Shown here: piece after piece, positions 18,701 through 26,541 of the stretch | Layout: the number at the start of each line of letters is the position of its first letter | How positions within the stretch are numbered: the first letter of the stretch is position 1 | Assembly: GCA_013306675.1 (NCBI GenBank) | Contig: JABLUY010000058.1 | Span: 1-64,000 of the forward strand | Length of the DNA stretch: 64,000 nt | Direction of reading: 5' to 3' | Source: Thraustochytrium sp. TN22 | Taxonomy: Eukaryota > Sar > Bigyra > Thraustochytrida > Thraustochytriidae | Notes under the pieces: generated by a model | Database searches by the model: none | What the model was told of the DNA's origin: nothing | What the model saw: only the letters and a program-made list of their open reading frames with translations | Translations under genes and position numbers: made by a program

Positions 18701-20459
18701 GGAAGGTCTCGGGCTGAAGAATGCGCAGGCTGAAGCGCGACGCGAGGCGAACTGCGAGCGCCGTTTTGTGAGCGAAGGGCGGGCCAATCAGGGCCACCTG
18801 CAAGCGGAACCTATGATCGACCGCAAGAGGCGCAGGAAGCGGCGCAGGGAAGGCCGCAAGGCGAAGGGGGACCAGTAGGTTGCCGACCGCGCAGCGATCA
18901 CTGGCACGTTGGTCTGCGCGCAATGCCCAAAGCCGCTGGTCATGGACGTAGTCGTGCACGTCTGCGCCGGATTCCTCGTCGCCTCGAACGAAGCGGACAG
19001 TAGCATCCACGAGGACCTCGGGCACGTCCTCGGCGTCGCGGCCGAGGCTGCGGCGAATGTCAACCTGCTCGAGCGCGAGATTCACAAGTTGACCTGCGAG
19101 CTCGCTGCAGACCTCATGCGCGGTAGCGTGCGAGGCGGCAGCCACGGAGGTCTGCAGACGCAGGAGCTGGTCCTGGAACCATGCCGAGCGCGCGTCTCTG
19201 CGCTCCTGCTCCGCAGCTTCGGCTTGCAGCCGGCGGCTCTCGAAGCGCGCGGCCTCGACGGCTTCCTGCTCGGCATCCATGCGGTTGCGCAGCACGCGGT
19301 TCGCACGGATGACGTCCTCGTACTTGTCCTGATCGTCCAAGTCGCGTGCCATCGTCCGCTCTGCGTGCGAGACGCGCACCAGGCAGTCTTGTAGATACGC
19401 GATGCGGTGCTCGGAGAGCGCAGCGTCGGCCTCGAGGTGCAGGTTATCGAGGAAGCGGACGCGGCGGCTATCGCGCGCCTCCTCCTCGGCCCGGGTGGGC
19501 CGCGGGCGCTGCCGGCGCGGTTCCGATGCGGACTCCGTGTCGGCGCCCACACCTCCTTGAATGATGGCAAGGTCCCGCTCGTGATTCTCCACGCGTACGT
19601 CCATCCGGGTCATTTCCGCAAGCGCATCAGCCCGGCTCGCCTCGCGCGACCGCTCACGAGCGCCAAGGCGTGCAGCCTCGGCACGCTGGTCGTGGCGCGC
19701 GCGCACGTCCTTGACGTACTTGCGACGGCGCTGATTCTCGAGCCAGATGCCGATGCCCTTCTCATTCCAGTCGTTGAGGTAGTCGAGCTCCGCCTTCTTG
19801 TTCATCATGCGGCGGCGGCGCACCTCGGCGAAGTACATTTCGAGCGTGTCGCGGTCCTCGCGCTTGCAAAACTCCACGAAGGCGTCCTGGCGCGCGCGCT
19901 CATCGTCGAAGGGCTGCAGGTGCTTGCTCATGTCGATGGTGTTCTGGCCTTGGACGTGCTGGCGCAACGACTTGGCAAAGAGCTCGCTAGAGGCGGCCTC
20001 GTAGGCTGGCTTGCGCGTGTGCTGCGGCAAGTTGGTGAGCGCGGCGAAATTGCCAGGCATGAAGTCCTGCGCGCGGTGGCGGCCGACCTGTACCTTGATG
20101 CGCTTGAGCGCCATGCGCACCTGATAGAGGACGTCGAAGCACGTTTTGTCATCGCCATCGATCATGCGCAGCGCCACGCGTGAGTCGAAATTCTTCACGC
20201 CCAGCCTGCTGAGCGTACGCTCAACGCGGATAAAGTTCTCCACCTTCTTTTGCACGCGCTGGCTGTCGTGGAAGTACTCGAAGTCATCTTGCTGGTTGTG
20301 TCGGTACAGAAGCTCGCCCAGCAGGTACCCGTTCGAGAAGGCCGCGCCGAGGCTCCCTTCCTCGACGCCGCTCGCGCTTGCGCTCACGGCGCCCTCCTCG
20401 CCCACGCGCCGCGTCAGCTGCACCTCCTCATTCAGCCACTCTTGAAGCAGCCTACTCAT
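15732..20459 (-). CDS. SPEF2/CPC1-like axonemal central-pair protein
   Basis: 1575 residues. The N-terminus (about 1-130) is the CH-like domain of SPEF2 (WLNEEVQLTRR, a YLLGELLYRHN block, NFDSR). Long charged coiled-coil segments follow. An adenylate-kinase-like unit starts near residue 556 (LIGPPFAHKTALAVRLA) and resumes near 803 with GWVLDGFPFNHAQAR. Between these lie two canonical EF-hands (DLDGSGDLDAQE and DFDLDGRITWDE, about 709-770). The C-terminal third is acidic and coiled coil. In Chlamydomonas CPC1 and vertebrate SPEF2 this architecture belongs to the C1b projection of the central microtubule pair, controlling beat and ATP supply. The P-loop has HKT in place of GKT, so kinase activity is doubtful. 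It implies a motile flagellated stage. Confidence 0.85.
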   Translation of the reverse strand: MSRLLQEWLNEEVQLTRRVGEEGAVSASASGVEEGSLGAAFSNGYLLGELLYRHNQQDDFEYFHDSQRVQKKVENFIRVERTLSRLGVKNFDSRVALRMIDGDDKTCFDVLYQVRMALKRIKVQVGRHRAQDFMPGNFAALTNLPQHTRKPAYEAASSELFAKSLRQHVQGQNTIDMSKHLQPFDDERARQDAFVEFCKREDRDTLEMYFAEVRRRRMMNKKAELDYLNDWNEKGIGIWLENQRRRKYVKDVRARHDQRAEAARLGARERSREASRADALAEMTRMDVRVENHERDLAIIQGGVGADTESASEPRRQRPRPTRAEEEARDSRRVRFLDNLHLEADAALSEHRIAYLQDCLVRVSHAERTMARDLDDQDKYEDVIRANRVLRNRMDAEQEAVEAARFESRRLQAEAAEQERRDARSAWFQDQLLRLQTSVAAASHATAHEVCSELAGQLVNLALEQVDIRRSLGRDAEDVPEVLVDATVRFVRGDEESGADVHDYVHDQRLWALRADQRASDRCAVGNLLVPLRLAAFPAPLPAPLAVDHRFRLQVALIGPPFAHKTALAVRLASRFSLRILQPETFLKTYARDVLASSSSSSSTSSTSAPSLGAFSDEDYVEACVHAIRRLQQDEVVFATQRRKLAEERRQAQLSEQETEQLEQDQQLQQDQGHQHQHQNCLRSDAERGSKSNLHVSFVTPQQRLRQLFDAWDLDGSGDLDAQELLKATLRAHCEGKSRESIEAEALEAFAQMDFDLDGRITWDEFQRYFECVFGNQTLQVVMNLLYQSSGVANACQGWVLDGFPFNHAQARLLELRLSGKDADAMQYQPAPADSLPCDPPAPVDRSSFCELGAGALDKVLHLTCEREDTFRQAARLTGDDPCEGARIVPQIFISERDLIGVQTWYEAFGTFASVSSTGMQPDAIFTLLEAQVDATLQRKLAVEAEERAKAERQTFLDRVQEIYQEWAAAERDNGASQRALLGEAASEAADSAEESAPTPVVIDVPPLDLASFKAANMLPQTVKSDGIDLAQAGTFADLLALSVEECADLARAYRGSDNGRVRGLVASFARSLVSEGLEIDYKQLRDLLQPVLPLAETEVAAEETTSDEAAEESPPAPELLEARACEDLLQRIAAWREAHEGEETKVTSSVEAEEAEEAEEAEAGNTEAAAGVPKDPLLLVKDCLQASLNEQVLTHRAAVAELEKKSKGKGGKGKAEGNEAPAGAEVAEAESVQGPKQPEDLEPGAAQALVAKIDGCDRLYCAGVAQVLSGLRQLRATWMERFLEERALVDAKLRDEASENSRADMVVALREDLNACPEDSRYDPETQAELHARVDDAVAQLWEHSSARRDQLEAFVQELEDSDFVPVSVGLVEDAFLQLLQLEAVRFQALHAALVELDLVLVGETAPAATEIVAIAPLFGAKEADAGKGKGKDAAAPAPRIPGIFATARALLPGPRAGVTTDDEEDAAACAEEAKNDGIAAALAHLRAQYHENVDRLEARLEETTARAERMATEQRSGHRSRIAERFAAEQVAVEAVVLHTASCIEACTPVAEAMSLCGVTFSVRSSSGDGEDK

Positions 20460-21200
20460 CCTGGCGGCCGCGGTCTGCGCGCTTGTCCGCGTTGGGCGCG
20501 CTTTCTTGCCTACGCGCCTTCTTGTCCGCCTGCACGCGCGCGCTGCGCTGCGCCGCGCCGCGCTGCGCTGCGCCGCGCTGCGCTACGCAGTGTTGCTTGC
20601 CGCCTCCACTCCTCTCCTCTCCTGCTCTTGTCGTGTCGCGTCGCGTCGTGTGCGCCGTCGCCGCCATCACCCGGAAAGCGAACTTTGGAGTGCACGACGT
20701 TCTCCGGGCATGCTTATCGTCGGACCCTAAGTTTGCGCGTTGTAACAAAGAGCGTAGTACACTTAGTCCGTTGACATTAGACCGAAACGGATAGTTGCTC
20801 GTCCGAGTCGTGCCGTCCCGATAGGCTCGTCAACTCCACCAGCGGCGGGCTGCGGGGCCTTGCTCCTCGGCCGGGCTCGTGCATTGCTAACATAACAATG
20901 AGCTTGGCCAGCTCAGCTGGCGTCTCCGTGGCAAGCCGTTGTGAAGCGTTTTTTTTTTTTCAAAGCTTAGTACCCGGGTACCCCATTTCGAGTTGAATGG
21001 GCTATCACCACACAGTGTAGGCCTACCTGGAAGGCCAGCCAGGAATAGATGTCTTGCTTCCCGCCGGACCCCCGCATAATCAATCAGTACCCGGGCGAGA
21101 CGGCGCCCGAGACGGCGCCCGAGACGGCGCCCAAGACGGCGCCCGAGACGGCGCCCGAGACGGCGCCCGAGACTGCGCAGAACCGGGCAGAGCGTCATCC
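20460..21200. promoter_or_regulatory. divergent intergenic region, SPEF2-like / EGF-7TM gene
   Basis: Includes a GCGCTGC-type run near 20540-20590, a T12 tract near 20950-20961, a perfect palindrome GTACCCGGGTAC at 20971-20982, and the 12-mer array described separately. No gene is supported. Expected to hold both promoters. Confidence 0.4.
21097..21180 (+). repeat. 12-bp tandem array (GAGACGGCGCCC)
   Basis: Seven consecutive 12-bp units, the fourth and last with substitutions, end 20 bases before the ATG of the EGF/7-TM gene. The length is a multiple of three, so the frame stays open through it (DGAR-type repeat), but it lies before the first ATG and is most simply 5' UTR. Confidence 0.85.
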
Positions 21201-22352
21201 ATGTGCCCAGAGCGCAGTTGCGGCGTGCACAGCCGGTGCGAGGCGGGGCGTTGCGTGTGCGAGGCGCTCTGGACGGGCAGGACCGACTTCCTCTTGTACG
21301 ATGGGTATGGTTGCCCGAGCTATGAGCCAGTCAACTATTGTGTGTGGGCCGTTGTGCTCCTCGCCTGCATCGTACTGGAGTGGCGTATCGTGCGGGCTGC
21401 CTACGTCATGTTGCCGAGGATACGTCGGAGGCGACGCTCGGCTTCGAAGCGGGGCAAGACGACTTCGTTCTGGAGGGAGCCCTTCGTGCGGCTCGCGCTG
21501 CTGGCTCATCTTTCGCCGCTATGTATGAGCGTCGTGGCTGTCATGAAGCTGCTAGATGCTGGAAGAGAAATCATCGGGAGGGACGTGATGGTGTCGGCCT
21601 TCTTTTGGATCTCCACGACTTGCGGCTTCGTTGGCACAATTACCGCGGAGACACTGACCTTTGATGCCTTGAGCAGGAGCCTCAACGCGCAGCCAAAGGA
21701 GGTACTCGCGAGGATTCGGCGGCAACTAGTGGTGAGCACGTCAGCATCCATCGCTTTCTACGCGGTGTGCACCGGAGTTGTGCTCGTGGTGGGTTGTGCG
21801 CAGCAGGAGGACGTGGACCCTAATACTTCGAGCGTGCGGTGGCTCTTGCTGCTCAAGAACGGTGCTGTGATAGTCTACTTGCTTGCAAACCTCGTAACGG
21901 CGCGGGGCGCGGAGGCTCGCGTCGACGGCCTCCGTGGAGACCTGCGAGCGTTCAGCACGGGAACCGACTCGGACGTGCAGATGCGGGCCTTCCTGCACAC
22001 GCTGCACCAGAGCGTGCGCGACAAGCTGCGCGTGGCGCGCGTTGGAACGGTTCTTTACACGGTATTCTCGCTGCCCTGGCTCTGGCCGCATCAAACGGTG
22101 CTCGTCGCCGTCATTACCATCCGGATCTTCACCTCGAAGATGCACTTTATTCTAATCAACCAGTTCATGCAAGGGTCCAAGGTGAGACGTAAGCCAACGC
22201 TCAACAAAATCACCACCCGTGCGTCTCTGGCACTGGGCAGCGTTCAGAGCATGGAGGTGCTGTCGAGCGCCGCGGAAGAGCAATCACTTTGCTCCGCGAA
22301 CTACGACGTTCCCATAAACAGTATCAAAGACGGTGATCAGCTCAGCAGGTGA
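21201..22352 (+). CDS. EGF-like, seven-transmembrane protein (family not recognised), paralog 1
   Basis: 383 residues from ATG 21201, chosen because it aligns with the start of the convergent paralog. A short cysteine module (C-x4-CG-x4-C-x3-GRCVCEALWTG, then DGYGC) resembles an EGF-like motif and should face outside. About seven hydrophobic segments follow: VWAVVLLACIV, VRLALLAHLSPLCMSVVAV, SAFFWISTTCGFVG, IAFYAVCTGVVLVVGC, LLKNGAVIVYLLANLV, VLYTVFSLPWLWP and VLVAVITIRIF. A basic cytosolic tail ends the protein. The block TVLYTVFSLPWLWP-x-QT is shared exactly with the paralog. No cleavable signal peptide is evident. Receptor or transporter function is possible, but nothing in the sequence decides it. 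Confidence 0.72.
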   Translation: MCPERSCGVHSRCEAGRCVCEALWTGRTDFLLYDGYGCPSYEPVNYCVWAVVLLACIVLEWRIVRAAYVMLPRIRRRRRSASKRGKTTSFWREPFVRLALLAHLSPLCMSVVAVMKLLDAGREIIGRDVMVSAFFWISTTCGFVGTITAETLTFDALSRSLNAQPKEVLARIRRQLVVSTSASIAFYAVCTGVVLVVGCAQQEDVDPNTSSVRWLLLLKNGAVIVYLLANLVTARGAEARVDGLRGDLRAFSTGTDSDVQMRAFLHTLHQSVRDKLRVARVGTVLYTVFSLPWLWPHQTVLVAVITIRIFTSKMHFILINQFMQGSKVRRKPTLNKITTRASLALGSVQSMEVLSSAAEEQSLCSANYDVPINSIKDGDQLSR

Positions 22353-22751
22353 CCTATTTGGTCCAGCGCACCGGCACGCACTGGCACGCACGACTGTTAG
22401 CAGAACGATTGCAAGATCGCGGCACGATCCAGACACGCACGACAAAGTGCCAAAGTCGCTCGCCTGGCCGCGCGAATGCTGTTACACTCTATTAGCTGCT
22501 CACGGACGCACGAGCTGAGGCGTAAGCCAAATCACGGCTCGCTCAGGTTACATCCTTCACGTCAAACGGGTGTTTCTTTTTTATTGGACCCATCGTTGCA
22601 TGGACGTCCTGCCGGGCGCAGCACTGGTACCCCCCCCCACCACTCTCCCCGACGAACTTGAAGTGTAAAGAAATTATCCTTACCAAGAACCAACCTGGGC
22701 AAGACATGATGCTCTATGTCACACTCCCTGCGGCGCGCGACGGCGCGTGTG
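22353..22751. other. convergent intergenic region between the two EGF-7TM genes
   Basis: 399 bases of lower GC between the two stop codons, with a T-rich tract near 22577 and a C9 tract near 22630. Presumably both 3' UTRs; no gene seen. Confidence 0.4.
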
Positions 22752-23945
22752 TCAGGGCAAACTGGATTTTGTTCGCGTTTCACCAGCCGCCCCCGATGTG
22801 GAGGTGTCCTCGACCTGAGTCTCTGTTGCTACTGTGGAGAGCAACTGGTGAGCGACCGTCTGCACGGATAGGCCAACCACTGCGGGCGCCGTGGTAGGAG
22901 CCACGTGCGTGGCCGGCATGACGGAGGCTGGGTTGCGGTGGGAGCTGCTGTGGCCGCCAGTGTACGCCTTGCCATTGCTGGATACGGTCATGAAGTTGTG
23001 GACGAAGTGCGCCTTACCGCAGACCTTGATGATGACAAGTGCGATGGGGAAGGTCTGGTACGGCCACAGCCAAGGCAGCGAGAAGACCGTGTAGAGGACA
23101 GTGGAGACGTGCGCCAGCTTGATCTTCTCGGCGCTCGCCATCTCGAAGTGACGTAGAATTCCTTGTGCCTTGGCCGTTTCTGCGCTCTGCGACTTGCTCG
23201 AGAGTGTGCGCAAGAGCTCGGTGGCCTGGCGCGACGCAGTCCGCGCGATGAAGGCCATCGCTTGCATATAAAGGATAAGAGAGCCATTGCGCATGACGAT
23301 CATGAAGCGCATGGGAGACGCGCGCGGATCCTGGCGTGGCAGTACGCAGCCGCTGAGCACGACGACTGCGGTCATTATGCTATAAATAGCGATCGCGGCG
23401 CCCTGCCTGCGCACCAGAGAGCGCCGAAGCTTGGCCACGTCCTCGGCCTTGAGCTTGCTCATGCCCAGCACGAGCGCGTCGAAGGAATAGATTTCAGCTG
23501 CAAAGTTACCGACAAAGGCAAAGGGCACGAGGATGCTGAAGACGACACTGAGCACCCACGAGCGGCCGAGCTCGCGATCCTCGACGAGTAAGGCCTTGGG
23601 CAAGGAGAGCATCAAAATCATGGGAATTCCAAGAACACCCAGGATGATGAAGCGAACGGGGGGGAACTGCCACGCCGTGAGCTTCTTGCCGCGCTTCATG
23701 AGACGGTGGCGCTCGCGCAGGAAGCGGCTATACTGCGCCCGGATGGCGCGAATATGGTGCACGAAGAGCTGCAGTGCAGCGAGCACGGCGATGCCCCAAA
23801 AGGCCGCCTCTACGCCCTCATGGACTGTGCAGGCGTATCCGTCGAACGAGAGCAGGTCGCCCTTGCCGGTCCACCACGGGTCGCACACACACTCGCCCGC
23901 CACGCACTGGCCGTGTCTACCGCACAGCACCTCGTCGCAGCTCAT
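22752..23945 (-). CDS. EGF-like, seven-transmembrane protein (family not recognised), paralog 2
   Basis: 397 residues from ATG 23945. It has the same plan as the plus-strand neighbour: N-terminal C-x4-CG-x4-C-x3-GECVCDPWWTG and DGYAC, then about seven hydrophobic helices. Shared landmarks are the RKRGKK/KRGKT loop before helix 2, FVGNFAAEIYSFDAL versus FVGTITAETLTFDAL, a lone GC after helix 4, and VLYTVFSLPWLWP near the end. The C-terminal tail is Ser/Thr/Ala-rich and differs from paralog 1. The two genes are tail to tail, so they arose by inverted duplication or by later inversion. Function unknown. Confidence 0.75.
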   Translation of the reverse strand: MSCDEVLCGRHGQCVAGECVCDPWWTGKGDLLSFDGYACTVHEGVEAAFWGIAVLAALQLFVHHIRAIRAQYSRFLRERHRLMKRGKKLTAWQFPPVRFIILGVLGIPMILMLSLPKALLVEDRELGRSWVLSVVFSILVPFAFVGNFAAEIYSFDALVLGMSKLKAEDVAKLRRSLVRRQGAAIAIYSIMTAVVVLSGCVLPRQDPRASPMRFMIVMRNGSLILYMQAMAFIARTASRQATELLRTLSSKSQSAETAKAQGILRHFEMASAEKIKLAHVSTVLYTVFSLPWLWPYQTFPIALVIIKVCGKAHFVHNFMTVSSNGKAYTGGHSSSHRNPASVMPATHVAPTTAPAVVGLSVQTVAHQLLSTVATETQVEDTSTSGAAGETRTKSSLP

Positions 23946-25455
23946 GCTCACTGGCAGCCGGGCCAGGAGCGCCAGCCGCAGAAGAGGACTGCTGCCCCGT
24001 CAGAGCTGCGTGGTACCAGCCGTCGGTCACGTGTGGCCGTCCAGCCTCTCGGCCTCTCACAGGCTTTCTGTTCCGTTCGGAGTCCGGGAGCTGGGTCTCA
24101 GGGTTTCAGTCGCCTGTTCTCTGGCGAGCCGTTTAGACTCCAAAACCTAAAAGGCCTTCCCGGAGTGAGTCACCCCGTTTACGCTTTTGGTGGATTGGGC
24201 TGCTCCAGGACTCGGAGCCGCTGCACGGCTTCTTGCTAACCAAGTCGTTTGTCTGATGACAGTGAGCTGCAACATGCCAGGGAGGGTAAATGCAAGGCCG
24301 CCGACCACAATCCGGGAGATTCGCGGCCGCGGCCACGGTCTCGTGGGGAGTGCCGTCCGTGTCAGGCTGCCAGCAGTCGTGCCATGCGTTACTCCAAGCA
24401 GAAACGAGCCGTTTTCAGCAGACGCAAGCGCTGCCAGGGCCGGGCGGCGCGCTCGTGCAGTCAGAGTTTGATCCGCGCAACAACACACGAACGAGCCGAG
24501 GCGGCAGGGCGGGCCAGGGCGGGCAGTGCAGCCAGTGCTACTGGCGACAAGGCCGCCACTTGCGCCTCTAGGCCTAGTAGCTTGGCCAACATCGAGCAGC
24601 AACTCGCGCAGCGCACCCCAAACCGCCGGCGACTCATGGGGCCGCAGCACGCGCCTTGGTTCCCGTCCAGGTCAGCCGCCGTCTCCGCGTGCGCGCGCGA
24701 AGCCTCGTTGGCGCGCGAGATCCCAACTCTTAGGAGCAACCTTCCAGCGCGCCGGCGGCGATGCAACTCACGCAACGCACCCCAGACCGCGGCGACTCAT
24801 GGGGCCGCAGCACGCGCCTGGGTTCCCGTCCGGGTCAGCCGCCGCCTCCGCGCCGCTCGCGAAGCCCCGTTGGCGCACTAGATCCCAACTCTTAGGAATA
24901 ACATTCCAGCGCGCCTCGTGGTCGATACAAGCCTGACAGTGTCAGAGAGACAAGTAAGATAGCAGGCCCCTAGTCTCGACTTCGAAGCGAAGAACCAATC
25001 CCTTCCGAGGCGGCAGAAGCCAAGCAAAGAGCGCGGCGCAGCGCCGCAGCGGCGCGGCGCGGCGAGCCAGGCGAGCGCGCGCGCGGGCGAGGAGGAGGGC
25101 GAGCGGGCGTGGGCGCTCGCTCGGCGCGCGCAGCGCAGCGCAGCGCAGCACAGCGCAGCGCAGCGCGGCAGCAGGCGGGCACGGACCGGGGTCCGGGCGC
25201 CGGCGAGCCCATCGACCGCGACGAGCGCGCGCGAGCGCGGCGGCGGCGCGAGAGGCGGCGGCGAGCGCGGCGGCGGCGAGCGCGGCGGCGAGCGCCGCGA
25301 GCCCGCCGCCGCGGCAGCAGCCGCAGCCGCCAGAAAGGCCGGCGAGCGAGAGAGGCCGGCGAGCGCGAGAGGCACCATCGCGGAACCCGCGGCGGGGACC
25401 CTCGCGACGCGACGCCGAGCAAGCTCAACCAGAAAGGGTCGCGTCGTTGGCCCCG
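23946..25455. other. 1.5 kb intergenic region with a 164-bp tandem duplication
   Basis: Contains the duplication at 24599-24918 (separate entry). To its right there is a GCGCAGC run at about 25130-25165 and CGGCGGCGAGCG units at about 25240-25310 upstream of the orphan gene. Short frames are present but none shows family features. Confidence 0.4.
24599..24918. repeat. 164-bp tandem duplication, two diverged copies
   Basis: The segment starting GCAACTC at 24599 recurs at 24763 (period 164). Landmarks such as GACTCATGGGGCCGCAGCAC, TTCCCGTCC-x-GGTCAGCCGCC and ATCCCAACTCTTAGGA are shared, with scattered substitutions and a few indels between copies. No reading frame is preserved in both, so it is read as non-coding. 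Confidence 0.85.
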
Positions 25456-25944
25456 ATGGCGCTGGGCGGCGCGAACGGCGAGCCGGAGGCCAGGGTGAGC
25501 ACCTTGCCCGATCCCTTAGCCTCCTTTTACTACATGTTCGCCAGCTTCCCGCACCCCTCTGACAAGGATGACCGGAAGCTGCTCGCGAGCGTGGCGCAGC
25601 TTCACGCCCTGGGCTTCGCGTCGGTTCGATGGGAGGTCCTGCAGTCTGCTGTGAACGAGCGCTTGAACGAGCAGCACGACGCGGCGCTGCGGCACTTTAG
25701 TCTCAATGGTTGCGACGTGGCCACCGTTGGCATTTCCACGGGCAATGACGAGCATGCCGGCCTGGCTGTGAGTGTGGCGCAGGCTCCGGCGGACTCCCTC
25801 AACGGCGCGGACAGCTCGCCGCAAGCCGCCCGGTCCACCTTCTGCGCCAAGGAGGAGGATCCGAACTTCACCGTCCTGATCTCGGATGCCGCGATGGAAG
25901 AGTTCACCGCCTTCTTGCGCAGCATCCTGGAGAGTCGCTCCTGA
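25456..25944 (+). CDS. orphan protein of 162 residues
   Basis: Begins MALGGANGEPEAR at ATG 25456; the frame opens one short stretch earlier at a non-ATG. The body is predicted largely helical (DKDDRKLLASVAQLHALGF, RWEVLQSAVNERLNEQHDAALRHF, a final AAMEEFTAFLRSILESRS). It has no signal peptide, membrane segment or recognised motif. A degenerate partial copy lies about 560 bp downstream. An AATAAA at 26042-26047 sits about 100 bases after the stop and may be the polyadenylation signal. A GTGAGC donor-like site at 25495 was considered as an intron, but the available acceptors break the frame. Function unknown. Confidence 0.6.
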   Translation: MALGGANGEPEARVSTLPDPLASFYYMFASFPHPSDKDDRKLLASVAQLHALGFASVRWEVLQSAVNERLNEQHDAALRHFSLNGCDVATVGISTGNDEHAGLAVSVAQAPADSLNGADSSPQAARSTFCAKEEDPNFTVLISDAAMEEFTAFLRSILESRS

Positions 25945-26041
25945 AGACCATAGTGCCTTGCGAGTGCCCGTGCTCCTCGCGCTGTACATAGCCGCCGCTA
26001 GGCGCCACCGCTCTCGCCGCCCTGGGGCCGGGCAACCCGAA

Positions 26042-26047
26042 ATAAAC
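26042..26047 (+). terminator. possible polyadenylation signal AATAAA
   Basis: A canonical hexamer 98 bases past the stop of the orphan gene, followed by an A-rich tract. Such hexamers are rare in this GC-rich window, which gives it some weight. Confidence 0.4.
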
Positions 26048-26084
26048 CCACGTAAAGACCCGGAAAGAAAAGAAACTTTTCAGC

Positions 26085-26176
26085 CACCTTGACCAGCCAA
26101 CTCAGCCCACCACCTTGACCAGCCAACTCAGCCCACCACCTTGACCAGCCAACTCAGCCCACTACCTTGACCGCCT
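26085..26176. repeat. 26-bp minisatellite, three exact copies plus a partial
   Basis: Units at 26085-26110, 26111-26136 and 26137-26162 are identical (start CCACCTTGACCAGCCAACTC, end AGCCCA). A broken fourth unit leads directly into the degenerate copy of the orphan gene, so the array marks the junction of that duplication. Confidence 0.9.
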
Positions 26177-26541
26177 TGACGCAAATGCATTCCATTGGGA
26201 GGTCCTGCACTCTTCTGTGAACGAGCACGTGAACGAGCACCACAACGCGGCACTGAGGCGCGTTGATTTCGACGTGGCCTCCGTGCACTCCACCACGGAC
26301 GATGACGAGCATGGCGGCCAGACTGTGAGCGTGGCGCAAGCTCCGACGAACTCCCTCAAGCGCGTGTGGACAGCCCGCAAGCCGCTCAGTCCACCTTCTG
26401 CGCCAAGGAGGATCATGCGAGCTTCACCGTCTGATCTCGGGCGCCGCGATGAACGGGTTCACCGCCTTCTTGCGCAGCATGCTGCAGCGTCGCTCCTGAA
26501 GACCATCGTGTCCGTGCTCCTCGCGCTGTACGTAGCCGGGC
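26170..26541 (+). pseudogene. degenerate partial copy of the orphan gene
   Basis: Nucleotide similarity to about 25605-25993 of the orphan gene is clear: GGGAGGTCCTGCA, the VNE-x-VNEHHNAALR segment, DDDEHGGQTVSVAQAP, the CGCCAAGGAGGA block, the CGCTCCTGAAGACCAT stop region and CGTGCTCCTCGCGCTGTACG in the 3' flank. It lacks the first third and any start codon. The parental frame is lost after the SVAQAP-x-NSLK segment through indels. The 3' flank is included, so this was a DNA-level duplication and not retroposition. Confidence 0.85.

Noticed and set aside
21054-21200. N-terminal extension of the EGF/7-TM protein through the 12-mer array
   Set aside because: It would start at TTG; the first ATG at 21201 matches the start of the paralog.
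25495-25544. Possible intron in the orphan gene (GTGAGC to TTCGCCAG)
   Set aside because: Splicing there shifts the frame into an immediate stop, whereas the unspliced frame is open and continuous.
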